From: Micromonospora zamorensis
Lineage (GTDB): Bacteria > Actinomycetota > Actinomycetes > Mycobacteriales > Micromonosporaceae
Reading direction: 5' to 3'
Length of the DNA stretch: 64,000 nt
NCBI RefSeq assembly: GCF_900090275.1
Contig: NZ_LT607755.1
Coordinates: 4,650,001-4,714,000, forward strand
Positions 45,747 to 53,058 of the stretch are shown here, piece by piece (position 1 is the first letter of the stretch; the number at the start of each line of letters is the position of its first letter). The position numbers and the translations under genes are program-made. Under the pieces are notes generated by a model. That model did not search any database, was not told where the DNA came from, and worked only from the letters and a program-made list of their open reading frames with translations.

Positions 45747-46109
45747 TCAGGCGCCGGGCAGCACTTCGGGGGTGGCGGCACCGGCGAAGTAGGGCTCCGG
45801 GGCGCCGAACAGGCCGAGCAGACCGGTCACCCAGAGCTGTCGGTGCACGAACCGGCTCGGCTGCGTGACCACCAGCTTGACGTCGCTGACCTCGGCCGTC
45901 TGGAAGCCGGCGACCATGGCGCTGATGCCGACGGAGTCGATGAAGGTGACCAGCCTCATGTTCAGCTCGATGCGGAGTGGACGGCCCTTGGCCAGCACCT
46001 CCGCGATCGCCTCGCGCACCTCGTACGCGGTGTCCACGTCGATCTCGCCCCGCGGGGCGATCTCCACCACACCACCGGACAGAACCGACTTCACGATCGA
46101 CAGGCTCAC
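45747..46109 (-). CDS. STAS-domain anti-sigma factor antagonist
   Basis: A 120-residue STAS protein of the SpoIIAA / RsbV type. The phospho-acceptor serine is S59 in VTFIDSVGISAMVAG. VVEIAPRGEIDVDTAYEV is the first strand-helix. In this family the unphosphorylated form binds a kinase anti-sigma factor and releases a stress sigma factor. No RsbW kinase gene is next to it. The start GTG at 46109 follows GGTGGAGGTGCTCGC. The 387-base region upstream is unusually AT rich. Confidence 0.88.
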   Translation of the reverse strand: MSLSIVKSVLSGGVVEIAPRGEIDVDTAYEVREAIAEVLAKGRPLRIELNMRLVTFIDSVGISAMVAGFQTAEVSDVKLVVTQPSRFVHRQLWVTGLLGLFGAPEPYFAGAATPEVLPGA

Positions 46110-46496
46110 GCGAGCACCTCCACCCGCCCGTCCCCCGGGCGCCTCATCAGTACGCGGGCCGCGACCGAGAGTATTCCTCCGACGGCCTCGGTCGCCACCC
46201 CTCGGGATGAGTAATTCGCGGATCCGGACCCACAAAGCCGCCCATATCCGTACTTTTCAGTATCTGATTACTCAACACTTTTCGTTATCTGACCCTCGGC
46301 GATCAGTCGGGACCGACGCGCCGCGGACAAGGGTAGCCGCCCGGACCCGACAGGCCCGACAACCGGACCACCACCTACGCCCGCCCCGTGTGCCACCGGC
46401 GTGTCGCCCGCGAACGCCCGCCCTGATCGGCACCTGTGGTTGCCGACGCGCCCTAGCATCGGGCCGGGAAACCCACCGTGACGGAGAGGACCTTCG
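46110..46496. promoter_or_regulatory. 387-base intergenic region with 16-bp direct repeats
   Basis: This holds no gene. Two copies of a 16-mer, ACTTTTCAGTATCTGA (46252-46267) and ACTTTTCGTTATCTGA (46277-46292), are 25 bp apart and differ at two bases. They lie in an AT-rich island 143-183 bases upstream of the STAS start and about 205 bases before the small lipoprotein gene. The spacing suggests a regulator binding site for one or both genes. Confidence 0.55.
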
Positions 46497-46637
46497 ATGA
46501 TCAAGCGACTTGCGGGGCTGGCTGGCGTCGGCGTCTTGCTCGCCCTCGTTCTGGCCTGCGGTTTCGGCGGCGGAGGCGACGATGACGACGATGACGACGA
46601 CTTCGCCCGGGGCGTCGCCGTGACAGTGGTGCGCTGA
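46497..46637 (+). CDS. 46-residue small lipoprotein-like protein with Asp tract
   Basis: The start ATG at 46497 follows GGAGAGGACCTTCG. The peptide begins MIKRLAGLAGVGVLLALVLA and continues CGFGGGG, then eight consecutive aspartates, then FARGVAVTVVR. It looks like a signal peptide with a lipidation cysteine at residue 21 (LVLAC), followed by a glycine-rich and acidic tail. It is too short for routine gene calls but has a good ribosome site and a clean stop. I do not know a family. Calcium or cation binding by the Asp run is speculation. Confidence 0.6.
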   Translation: MIKRLAGLAGVGVLLALVLACGFGGGGDDDDDDDDFARGVAVTVVR

Positions 46638-46773
46638 GTTCCTCCGAGCCAGGGCCGGCCGGGTTTGCGCTCGGGCGGCCCTGGGCACTGCGGGGTAGGC
46701 GAACCGTGACGCGCTGAACAGACGCCGAAGTCCGAAGTGGCCGGCGGCTTCGGCACCCGAGGAGGTAACCACG

Positions 46774-47172
46774 ATGTTCGGAACCAACCTGCTGGACCGC
46801 CGCAGCAAGCCGGAGCGGATCGCGGACCAGGCCTGGGAGCACCTGCTCTCGGCCGTGAGCTCCGCCGGAGACAGTGTGCGGGACACCGCCCGGTCGGCCC
46901 GTCGCAACAGCGGCGACCTCGCCGATGGCGCGGGTGACCTGGTGGGCTCCGCCGCCGAGGAGGCACGTCGGCGTGCCTCGCTGGCCTTCGACGCGCTCGC
47001 CGGCCGCCAGCCGGCACTGCCCTGGACGCTGCTGATCGGTGCCGCGCTCGTCGGCGCGGCGGTCGGCTGGGCCGTCGGGTCCGCCGCGCGGGCCGCCGGC
47101 AGCCACGACGACCGTGCCGTCGACGACGTGGAGTTCGTCGACGTCGACCGCCCCAACTCCCCCGCGGTCTGA
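46774..47172 (+). CDS. hypothetical single-helix membrane protein
   Basis: A 132-residue protein. Residues 10-75 form a helical, Ala/Arg-rich region (RIADQAWEHLLSAVSSAGDS), rather like DUF883 or YtxH-type proteins. It is followed by one membrane segment (LPWTLLIGAALVGAAVGWAV) and an acidic tail (DDVEFVDVDRP). Family identity is uncertain. The ATG at 46774 has GAGGAGGTAACCACG upstream. A long hairpin terminator follows its stop. Confidence 0.72.
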   Translation: MFGTNLLDRRSKPERIADQAWEHLLSAVSSAGDSVRDTARSARRNSGDLADGAGDLVGSAAEEARRRASLAFDALAGRQPALPWTLLIGAALVGAAVGWAVGSAARAAGSHDDRAVDDVEFVDVDRPNSPAV

Positions 47173-47199
47173 TCAACCGCTCTCCCCGCACCACCACCA

Positions 47200-47233
47200 C
47201 GGGCCCCACTCGACCACGGTCGAGCGGGGCCCG
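47200..47233 (+). terminator. terminator hairpin after 46774-47172
   Basis: GGGCCCC-A-CTCGACC pairs with GGTCGAG-C-GGGGCCC, with a two-base loop. It starts 28 bases after the stop of the membrane protein gene. There is one internal mismatch (A/C). Confidence 0.8.
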
Positions 47234-47547
47234 CCGGCATTGCGGCGGGACAGGGCGGGTTGGACGTGGCCGATTACCGAACAGGTTGGGGCCGGTCCGC
47301 CGGGTGCCGGACCCCTCAGGCCGCCGGCGGACCGGTGCTCGGGTGGTGGGGCGCATGGAGGCTGCTGGGTGGGTGCTGTTCCTCTCGGGCGGAGCCCCGG
47401 GGGACGGGGTCGACCGCACGTGAACGCCGTGGCCCGGGGGACGGGCACAGCGACGGGGACGGGAAGAGCTGCCCTGGCTCCACCACCCGACGCGAACGGC
47501 TCCCGCAATCGAGGAACGCCACTACCGTAACTGAAGGCGGCTCGCTT

Positions 47548-47561
47548 TGGAAGCGCTCCCA
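47548..47561. promoter_or_regulatory. LacI/CebR-like operator TGGAAGCGCTCCCA
   Basis: It is one base away from TGGGAGCGCTCCCA, the palindrome bound by the cellobiose repressor CebR in Streptomyces. It lies 157 bases upstream of the BON gene. No sugar gene follows, so it may be a chance match or an unrelated use of the site. Confidence 0.35.
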
Positions 47562-47602
47562 TGGCGGAAATCCGGCCGTCCCGGAACAGCACGGCCGGGC
47601 CG

Positions 47603-47632
47603 TCACCCCTTCCGGGCGAGGATGGTTCACCC
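47603..47632. promoter_or_regulatory. composite motif, copy A (upstream of BON gene)
   Basis: TCACCC at 47603-47608 is followed by CTTCC, then GGGCGAG, a 5-base gap and TTCACCC; the TCACCC boxes start 24 bp apart. The same design occurs at 48450-48478 and 52537-52566. The BON start lies 85 bases downstream. Confidence 0.65.
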
Positions 47633-47717
47633 GGAGCAGCGGCAGGATCGGACGACGGCGGACCTCCCGGCCGCGACCGCCGCCCGGTCCGCCGACAGAG
47701 CACGGGAGGAGGGGCAG

Positions 47718-48404
47718 ATGGCCATCGCGGAGATCAGCCGAACCGACCAGGACATCCAGTCCGCCGTACTCGACGAGCTGACCTGGGAACCGCGGGTACA
47801 GCCGCACGAGATCGGCGTGACCGTCGCCGAGGGCGTCGTCACGCTGACCGGACGCGTGGACAGCTACGCCAAGAAGTGGGCCGCCGAGCGAGCCACGCAC
47901 CGGGTCGCCCGGGTCCGGGCGGTCGCCAACGACGTGGCCGTGCAACTGGACAGCGGCTCCGAGCGCGCCGATCCCGACCTGGCCGCCGCCGCCAGCCACG
48001 CGTTGGAATGGGACGCCTTCGTGCCCATCGAGAAGCTCCAGGTCACCGTCTCGGCCGGCTGGGTGACGCTGCACGGCGACGTCGAGTGGGAGTACCAGCG
48101 CCGGGCCTCAGAACGGGCGGTCAGCCGGCTGACCGGCGTACGCGGGGTGAGCAACGGCATCACCGTCCGTCCGGCCGCCCCACCCGACGGCCGGGATCTG
48201 GCCGAGCGGATCGTCGACGCCCTCGCCCGGGCCGGCGCGACCGAGGCCGAACGGATCAGCGTCCGGGTGCACGGCGACACGGCGGTGCTCGCCGGTCTGG
48301 TGCACTCGATGCCCGAGCGGGCCGAGGTGGAGCAGCTGGCCTGGTCCGCGCCCGGCATCCGCGAGGTGCAGAACCACATCGCGGTCGCCCCGGTGCTGCG
48401 CTGA
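47718..48404 (+). CDS. BON-domain protein with three BON repeats
   Basis: A 228-residue protein made of three BON domains: about residues 12-85 (VTVAEGVVTLTGRVDSYAKK), 85-150 (LQVTVSAGWVTLHGDVEWEY) and 160-228 (ISVRVHGDTAVLAGLVHSMP). Each contains the typical alpha-beta unit with a central glycine. BON modules bind phospholipid membranes and usually occur in exported osmotic-stress proteins such as OsmY. No signal peptide is visible here, so it may be cytoplasmic and membrane associated. The start ATG at 47718 follows GGGAGGAGGGGCAG. A shared composite motif sits upstream. Confidence 0.9.
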   Translation: MAIAEISRTDQDIQSAVLDELTWEPRVQPHEIGVTVAEGVVTLTGRVDSYAKKWAAERATHRVARVRAVANDVAVQLDSGSERADPDLAAAASHALEWDAFVPIEKLQVTVSAGWVTLHGDVEWEYQRRASERAVSRLTGVRGVSNGITVRPAAPPDGRDLAERIVDALARAGATEAERISVRVHGDTAVLAGLVHSMPERAEVEQLAWSAPGIREVQNHIAVAPVLR

Positions 48405-48449
48405 GCGGACGCGGGCGCCCGCTCAGCGGGCGCTGAACGGGCGTGGAAC

Positions 48450-48478
48450 CACCCGGGGTGGGTGAGTCCGTCTCACCC
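48450..48478. promoter_or_regulatory. composite motif, copy C (upstream of peroxiredoxin)
   Basis: CACCC at 48450-48454, GGGGT, then GGGTGAG, TCCGT and CTCACCC. The last two boxes form a perfect 7-bp inverted repeat with a 5-base spacer. CACCC boxes start 24 bp apart. It ends only 22 bases before the start codon, so it may overlap the promoter or leader. Confidence 0.65.
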
Positions 48479-48500
48479 GCCCCGGGAGCAGGCTGGAGGC

Positions 48501-48998
48501 ATGAGTGATCCGAACGGGCTGATCCAACCGGGCCGCCCCGCGCCCGGTTTCACCCTGCCGGCCACCCCGGACGGGGGCCTCGTCGGCCCTGAGCAGTTCC
48601 GTGGCCGGCCGGTCGTGCTCGCCTTCTACCCCGCTGACTGGAGCCCGGTCTGCGGTGACCAGATGTCCCTCTACCAGTCGGCGGCGCCTGTCTTCGCCCA
48701 GTACCGGGCAGCGGTGCTCGGCATCTCGGTGGACAGCATCTGGTCGCACCGGGCGTTCGCCGAGAGCCGGGGCATCGAGTTCCCGCTGCTGGCCGACTTC
48801 GAGCCCAAGGGCGAGGTGGCCCGCCGCTACGGCGCGTACATGTCGAACGGTGAGGCGGCCCGCGCGCTCGTGGTGCTGGACCCGGCGGGGACGGTGACCT
48901 GGAGCTACCTCTCCCCGCCCGACGTCAACCCGGGCGCGGACGGCATCTTCGACGCGCTGGACCAACTCGCCGCCGATCGGAAGGTGATGGCCGGATGA
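48501..48998 (+). CDS. one-cysteine peroxiredoxin
   Basis: A 165-residue thioredoxin-fold peroxidase. The peroxidatic cysteine is C51 in AFYPADWSPVCGDQMSLYQS, and there is no other cysteine. FPLLADFEPKGEVARRYGAY is the conserved stretch after it. It is distinct from AhpE at 9413-9877 (PLAFTGTC there). It reduces peroxides in the cytoplasm with an outside thiol donor. The following DsbA-like gene overlaps by ATGA and may supply or use the redox partner. ATG 48501 follows GGCTGGAGGC. Confidence 0.9.
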   Translation: MSDPNGLIQPGRPAPGFTLPATPDGGLVGPEQFRGRPVVLAFYPADWSPVCGDQMSLYQSAAPVFAQYRAAVLGISVDSIWSHRAFAESRGIEFPLLADFEPKGEVARRYGAYMSNGEAARALVVLDPAGTVTWSYLSPPDVNPGADGIFDALDQLAADRKVMAG

Positions 48999-49543
48999 CC
49001 ACGCCACTTCAGGTCACCGCCCGGCTTCGGGATCCGGTGACGACCGATGACCACATCCGCGGCCCGGCCGACGCGTCGGTGACCATCGTCGAGTACGGCG
49101 ACTTCCAGTGCCAGTTCTGCGGTGCCGCGTACCCGAACCTGCACGAGTTGCTGCGGCAGCGGGCCGACACCGTGCGGTTGGTCTACCGGTACTTCCCGAT
49201 CGCCAACATGCACCCGTACGCGGAACGCGCCGCCGAGACGGCCGAGGCCGCCGGGGTCCGGGGCCGGTTCTGGGAGATGCACGACTGGCTCTACGAGCAC
49301 CAGGACCAACTCGACCCGGTGCACCTCTCGCTCGGTGTCGAGCAGGTCGGGTTGCCGCCGGACGAGTTGAACGCCGAGGTGGAGGGCCGCAGTCACGCGG
49401 ACCGGGTGCGTCGGGACTTCGTCGGCGGCATCCGCAGCGGGGTGAACGGCACCCCCACCCTGTTCGTCAACGGCGTTCGGCACGACGGTGGTTACGACCT
49501 GCCCGACCTGCTGGCGGCCGTGGACGCCGCTGGCAACGCCTGA
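48995..49543 (+). CDS. DsbA-family thioredoxin-like protein
   Basis: A 182-residue protein with CxxC motif C39-Q-F-C42 in VEYGDFQCQFCGAAYPNLHE. The helical insertion (WEMHDWLYEHQDQLDPVHLS) and cis-proline loop (GVNGTPTLFVNGVRHDGGYD) are typical of DsbA/FrnE-like oxidoreductases. No signal peptide is visible, so it is probably cytoplasmic, unlike classical DsbA. It is translationally coupled to the peroxiredoxin, and a disulphide partner role is plausible but unproven. Confidence 0.88.
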   Translation: MTTPLQVTARLRDPVTTDDHIRGPADASVTIVEYGDFQCQFCGAAYPNLHELLRQRADTVRLVYRYFPIANMHPYAERAAETAEAAGVRGRFWEMHDWLYEHQDQLDPVHLSLGVEQVGLPPDELNAEVEGRSHADRVRRDFVGGIRSGVNGTPTLFVNGVRHDGGYDLPDLLAAVDAAGNA

Positions 49544-49586
49544 CCGCCGGCAACGCCTGACCGCCGACCGAGAACCGCCGACCTGC

Positions 49587-52472
49587 TCAGATCAGCCGCA
49601 ACTCGCGCGCCCGCCGGACCGCCTCGCGCCGGCGGGTCGCGTCGAGTTTGCGGTAGATGTTGCGGACGTGGGTCTTCACCGTGTTGACCGAGAGCGACAG
49701 TTCGCTGGCGATCTCCACGTTGGACAGGATGCTCTGCAGGTAGCGCAGGATGGTCAGCTCCCGCTCGGTGAGCGGCTCGTCGAGCGTGTCCCTCGGCTCG
49801 GCGGCGGGGCGGGCGGTGCTCCTGCCGGCTCCCCGCACCAGGTCGCTGACCAGCGCGAAGTGCGCGGTGCCGGCGTCCAGGTGGGCGGCCAGCAGGTCCC
49901 GCACGGGTGGTTCGGCGCGGGTGAAGACCCGTCGACAGCCCTGCGGCCCGGCCAGGTCCAGCACCTGCTCCAGGATCCGGCCCGCCCGCCGCCCGTCGCC
50001 GGCCCGCTCGGCCAGCAGGGCGTCCAGCAGCCCCGCGTCGAGGCGTACCGGCAGGGGCCAGGAGGTGGCCGCTGGTGACTGCCAGCCCGGAAGGGCGCGC
50101 CCTGCGGCAGCGGCCTCACCGGCCAGCAGCTCCACCTTCGCCGCCGCGACCGCGAGGACGGGTTCGCTCGCGCCGACCAACAGGTCGCGGGCGGCGTCCA
50201 GGTCACCCCGCTCGGCGCGCAGTTCGGCCTCGGCGGCCCGCAGCAGGCCGGCCAGCTCGGTCGCGGACGGCCGGTCGGCCAGCGCCTCCCGGGCCCGGAC
50301 GAGCAGTCGTTGCCCGGCTGCCGGGTCGCCGGAGTCGCGGTGCAGCTTTGCCCGGCACAGCGCGGCCACCGTCGCCGCTACCGGTTCGTCGGCAGCGGCG
50401 GCCGGCCAGTCGTCGCCCGCATCCGTCTCGAGGCCGGCGATCCAGCCGCCGACGATGCCGAGGGCCGGGCCGGCGAGAGCGAGGTTGGCGGCAGCCTCCT
50501 CGGGCTGGTCGCGGAGCTGCGCCACCAGGGCCAACGCCAGGTACGCGTAGGCGCAGTCGAGCCGACAGGACCAGCCCCGACAGGGTGGCATCCCGAGCGC
50601 GTCCCGAGCCGCCTGCTCGGCCGCCCGCAGTTCGCCGCGCACCGCGAGCAGCAGCGCGGCACGGCTGGCGCCGACCAACTCGGTACGCGGACGGCCGGCC
50701 TCGCGCGCCGCCGCCCGGGCCCGGACGAACCGGGCGGTCGGGAGTGCGCCGTCGGCCAACTCGACCAGCCCGAGGGCGGTGCCGGTGAACGCTCTCAGGT
50801 CCGCGTCGTCGGCCGCGCCTCCCCCACCGGCCGTCGGGGCGGAGCTGGCCGCTCCGGTCGGCGCGGAGTCCGGCACACGGGTCGGCGTGGCGCCCGCAGG
50901 GCGGGTTCGCAGCAGTCGGGCGGCGGCGGCCCGGACCTCCGCCGGGTCGCCGGAGAGGCGTGCCACGCTTACTTCCAGCGCCGTGACCAGGCGTAGGAAC
51001 CGGTCCCGCCGCGGCACGGGCAGACCAGCGGCATGGTCGGCGGCCGAGCGCAGGTGGCTGCTGGCGGCCGGCAGATCACCGGCGTACGCGCGCTCGGCGG
51101 CGCAGGCCAACGCCACCTCCGGGTCGGCGCGGATCACCTCCGCCGGCGGGCTCATGGGGGCGGGGGCGTGCACCGGGTCCCGGTCGTACCGGGTCAGTTC
51201 CGGCCAGTGCGCGACGAACAGGTCGCCGGCCAGGTCCCACCGGCCGGCGGCCAGCGCGTGCCGCAGACCGTCGGCCGGCCGCCCGTCCTCGGCGTACCAG
51301 TCGGCGGCCCGTCCGTGCAGGTCACGGAGTTCGTCGGGGGGCAACCGGGCCAGGTCGGCGCGGAGCAGGTCGGCGAGCAGGGGCTCGCAGCGGTACCAGG
51401 GTGGGCGGGTGTCCTCGCGGTGCAGCAGGCCACCGGTCCCGGCCAGGGCGGCCAGCACCTGTGCGGCGTCGGCCCGACCGGTCAGCGCCTCAGCCAGGTC
51501 GGCGCAGACGGTGTCGACGATGGCCGTCCGGCGCAGCAGATCCTCCTCGGCCGGGTCGAGTGCGGGGAGCACCTCCTCGTGCAGGTAGCCGGCGATCTCC
51601 GGCTGGTCACCGCCGAACTGCCCCACCCAGCGCTCCGGGTCGGGCTGCCCGCGCACCGCCAGCGCGGCGATGCGCAGCGCGGCCGGCCAGCCTCCGGTCC
51701 GGTCGCGCAGCTGGTGCACGGCGGCTGCCGGTAGCGCGGCGGCGTGCGCGGTGAGCAGGTCGGCCACCTCGTCGTCGGTGAACGCCAGCTCGTCCGGGCC
51801 GATCTCGGTCAGCTCTCCGGCGAGGCGTAGCCGGTGCAGGGGCAGGTGCAACCCGGCCCGCGCGCCGATCACCAGGCGCAGCCGCCGCTCGGCATGTCGC
51901 AGCAGGAACTCCAGGCCGGTCAGCGCCGCCGGGTCGGCGACCCGGTGCAGGTCGTCCAGGACCAGCAGCACCGGCCGGTCCGCGGCGGCGAGCGTGGCGG
52001 CCAGCACCTCCAGCTGCTCCGGGCGCGGCGGCCGGTCCGGCAGCGGGCCGTCCTCCGCCGACCCGGTCGCCGACCGCAGGGCCGCCGCGAGGTACGCCCA
52101 GAGCCGGTCGCCGTCGTCGCCCACCTCCACGGACAGCCACGCCGGGACCGGGCGGGCCTCGGGCGGCACCGACAGGTCGCCGGAGTCGGGCACGACCCCG
52201 CCCGGCTCGACGTCGGGCTCAGCACCGCCCAGCCGTACCCAGGAGGCGAGGAGCGTGGTCTTGCCCCAGCCGGCGGGAGCAGCGATCAGGGTGACCGGCC
52301 CGGCACTGCCCTCGTCCAACCGGCGCAGCAGTCGGGGCCGGGCCACCACCGGCTCCGGCGGCACGGCCGGAGTCAGCCGGGACGCCAGCAGCGGAGACTC
52401 CGCCGGACGCCCCGGTGCCGTATCGACCTGTCGTGCGGTTTCGACCCGTACGCGATTCCGCTGTTCCGGCAC
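49587..52472 (-). CDS. LuxR-family ATP-dependent regulator (LAL/MalT-like)
   Basis: A 961-residue signal-transducing ATPase. Walker A is IAAPAGWGKTTLLASWVRLG near residue 65. Walker B is VLLVLDDLHRVADPAALTGL near residue 165. The middle is a long helical repeat region (about 350-890) resembling MalT/TPR arms. The C-terminal LuxR helix-turn-helix has LTERELTILRYLQSILSNVE and SLSVNTVKTHVRNIYRKLDA. Such proteins sense a small molecule and activate promoters. It starts at GTG 52472, divergent from the 52618 gene, with the composite motif between them. It may be the regulator of the stress genes here. Confidence 0.9.
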   Translation of the reverse strand: MPEQRNRVRVETARQVDTAPGRPAESPLLASRLTPAVPPEPVVARPRLLRRLDEGSAGPVTLIAAPAGWGKTTLLASWVRLGGAEPDVEPGGVVPDSGDLSVPPEARPVPAWLSVEVGDDGDRLWAYLAAALRSATGSAEDGPLPDRPPRPEQLEVLAATLAAADRPVLLVLDDLHRVADPAALTGLEFLLRHAERRLRLVIGARAGLHLPLHRLRLAGELTEIGPDELAFTDDEVADLLTAHAAALPAAAVHQLRDRTGGWPAALRIAALAVRGQPDPERWVGQFGGDQPEIAGYLHEEVLPALDPAEEDLLRRTAIVDTVCADLAEALTGRADAAQVLAALAGTGGLLHREDTRPPWYRCEPLLADLLRADLARLPPDELRDLHGRAADWYAEDGRPADGLRHALAAGRWDLAGDLFVAHWPELTRYDRDPVHAPAPMSPPAEVIRADPEVALACAAERAYAGDLPAASSHLRSAADHAAGLPVPRRDRFLRLVTALEVSVARLSGDPAEVRAAAARLLRTRPAGATPTRVPDSAPTGAASSAPTAGGGGAADDADLRAFTGTALGLVELADGALPTARFVRARAAAREAGRPRTELVGASRAALLLAVRGELRAAEQAARDALGMPPCRGWSCRLDCAYAYLALALVAQLRDQPEEAAANLALAGPALGIVGGWIAGLETDAGDDWPAAAADEPVAATVAALCRAKLHRDSGDPAAGQRLLVRAREALADRPSATELAGLLRAAEAELRAERGDLDAARDLLVGASEPVLAVAAAKVELLAGEAAAAGRALPGWQSPAATSWPLPVRLDAGLLDALLAERAGDGRRAGRILEQVLDLAGPQGCRRVFTRAEPPVRDLLAAHLDAGTAHFALVSDLVRGAGRSTARPAAEPRDTLDEPLTERELTILRYLQSILSNVEIASELSLSVNTVKTHVRNIYRKLDATRRREAVRRARELRLI

Positions 52473-52536
52473 CCAGCCCCACCCCCACCACGCGCTCCGC
52501 CCCCGGTCGGCGAGCGGTTACCCGGCGGGGGCCGGT

Positions 52537-52566
52537 TCACCCCTTCCGGGCGAGCACGCTTCACCC
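52537..52566. promoter_or_regulatory. composite motif, copy B (divergent LuxR / oxidoreductase promoter)
   Basis: TTCACCC at 52536-52542, CTTCC-less linker TTCC, then GGGCGAG, a 5-base gap and TTCACCC at 52560-52566, again 24 bp apart. A weaker TTACCC box lies at 52518-52523. It lies between the LuxR start (52472) and the rightward gene start (52618). The 17-base string CACCCCTTCCGGGCGAG is identical to copy A. Confidence 0.65.
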
Positions 52567-52617
52567 GGCCGGGACCGACGATCGGGGGACGTGGACCGCG
52601 AGGACGGGTGGGGACGA

Positions 52618-53058
52618 ATGGGACGGCTGGCGCGGGCGGGACCCGCCCTCGGCAGCGCGGCGCTGACCGGGGCGGCGCGGTTGCTGCGCGTACCCCGGCG
52701 GCGCGGCCGGACCGGCGCGGACGGCGACCCTGGCGCGCCGGCCCGGTGGCAGGTGGTGACTGTCGACCGGCCTCCGGAGCAGGTGCTCCCCGATGGTCGC
52801 TGGCCCGAACCGCTGCGCCGCCTGGGCGGTGCGGTCGAGGTGCGGGTGCGGCCGGCGCCCGGCGACCGGGGCACGGAGCTGGCGGCCCGGCCGCTGCCCG
52901 GCGGCACCCCGCCCCCCGGGCTGGCCGCGCACCTGGTCGGTGACGACCCGGGCCTGCTGGTGCGCCGTACCCTGCGCCAGGTCAAGCAACGGGTGGAGGC
53001 CGGCGAGGTGCTGCGCGCGGACCGGTCGGCGCTGGACCGCCGCGAGGTGCACGGGTGA
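52618..53058 (+). CDS. hypothetical protein, 146 residues, upstream of dehydrogenase
   Basis: I do not recognise this protein. Residues 1-45 are basic (LLRVPRRRGRTGADGDPGAP). The rest holds WQVVTVDRPPEQVLPDGRWP, then EPLRRLGGAVEVRVRPAPGD, then RTLRQVKQRVEAGEVLRADR. The size and the beta strands would suit a SRPBCC or ferredoxin-like fold of the polyketide cyclase type. Its stop overlaps the dehydrogenase start by GTGA, so they are cotranscribed. The start ATG at 52618 follows GGGTGGGGACGA. Confidence 0.68.
   Translation: MGRLARAGPALGSAALTGAARLLRVPRRRGRTGADGDPGAPARWQVVTVDRPPEQVLPDGRWPEPLRRLGGAVEVRVRPAPGDRGTELAARPLPGGTPPPGLAAHLVGDDPGLLVRRTLRQVKQRVEAGEVLRADRSALDRREVHG

Larger units (their letters stand above)
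47173..47717. other. 545-base intergenic region before the BON gene
   Basis: No gene could be supported here; all open frames are Arg/Gly rich. It contains the terminator at 47200-47233, a CebR-like operator at 47548-47561 and the composite motif at 47603-47632. The region is unusually long for this densely packed genome, so it may also encode a leader or small RNA, which I cannot show. Confidence 0.5.

Noticed and set aside
47260..47781. Forward open frame before the BON gene
   Set aside because: It has no ribosome site, Arg/Gly/Ser-biased composition and overlaps the BON start in another frame.
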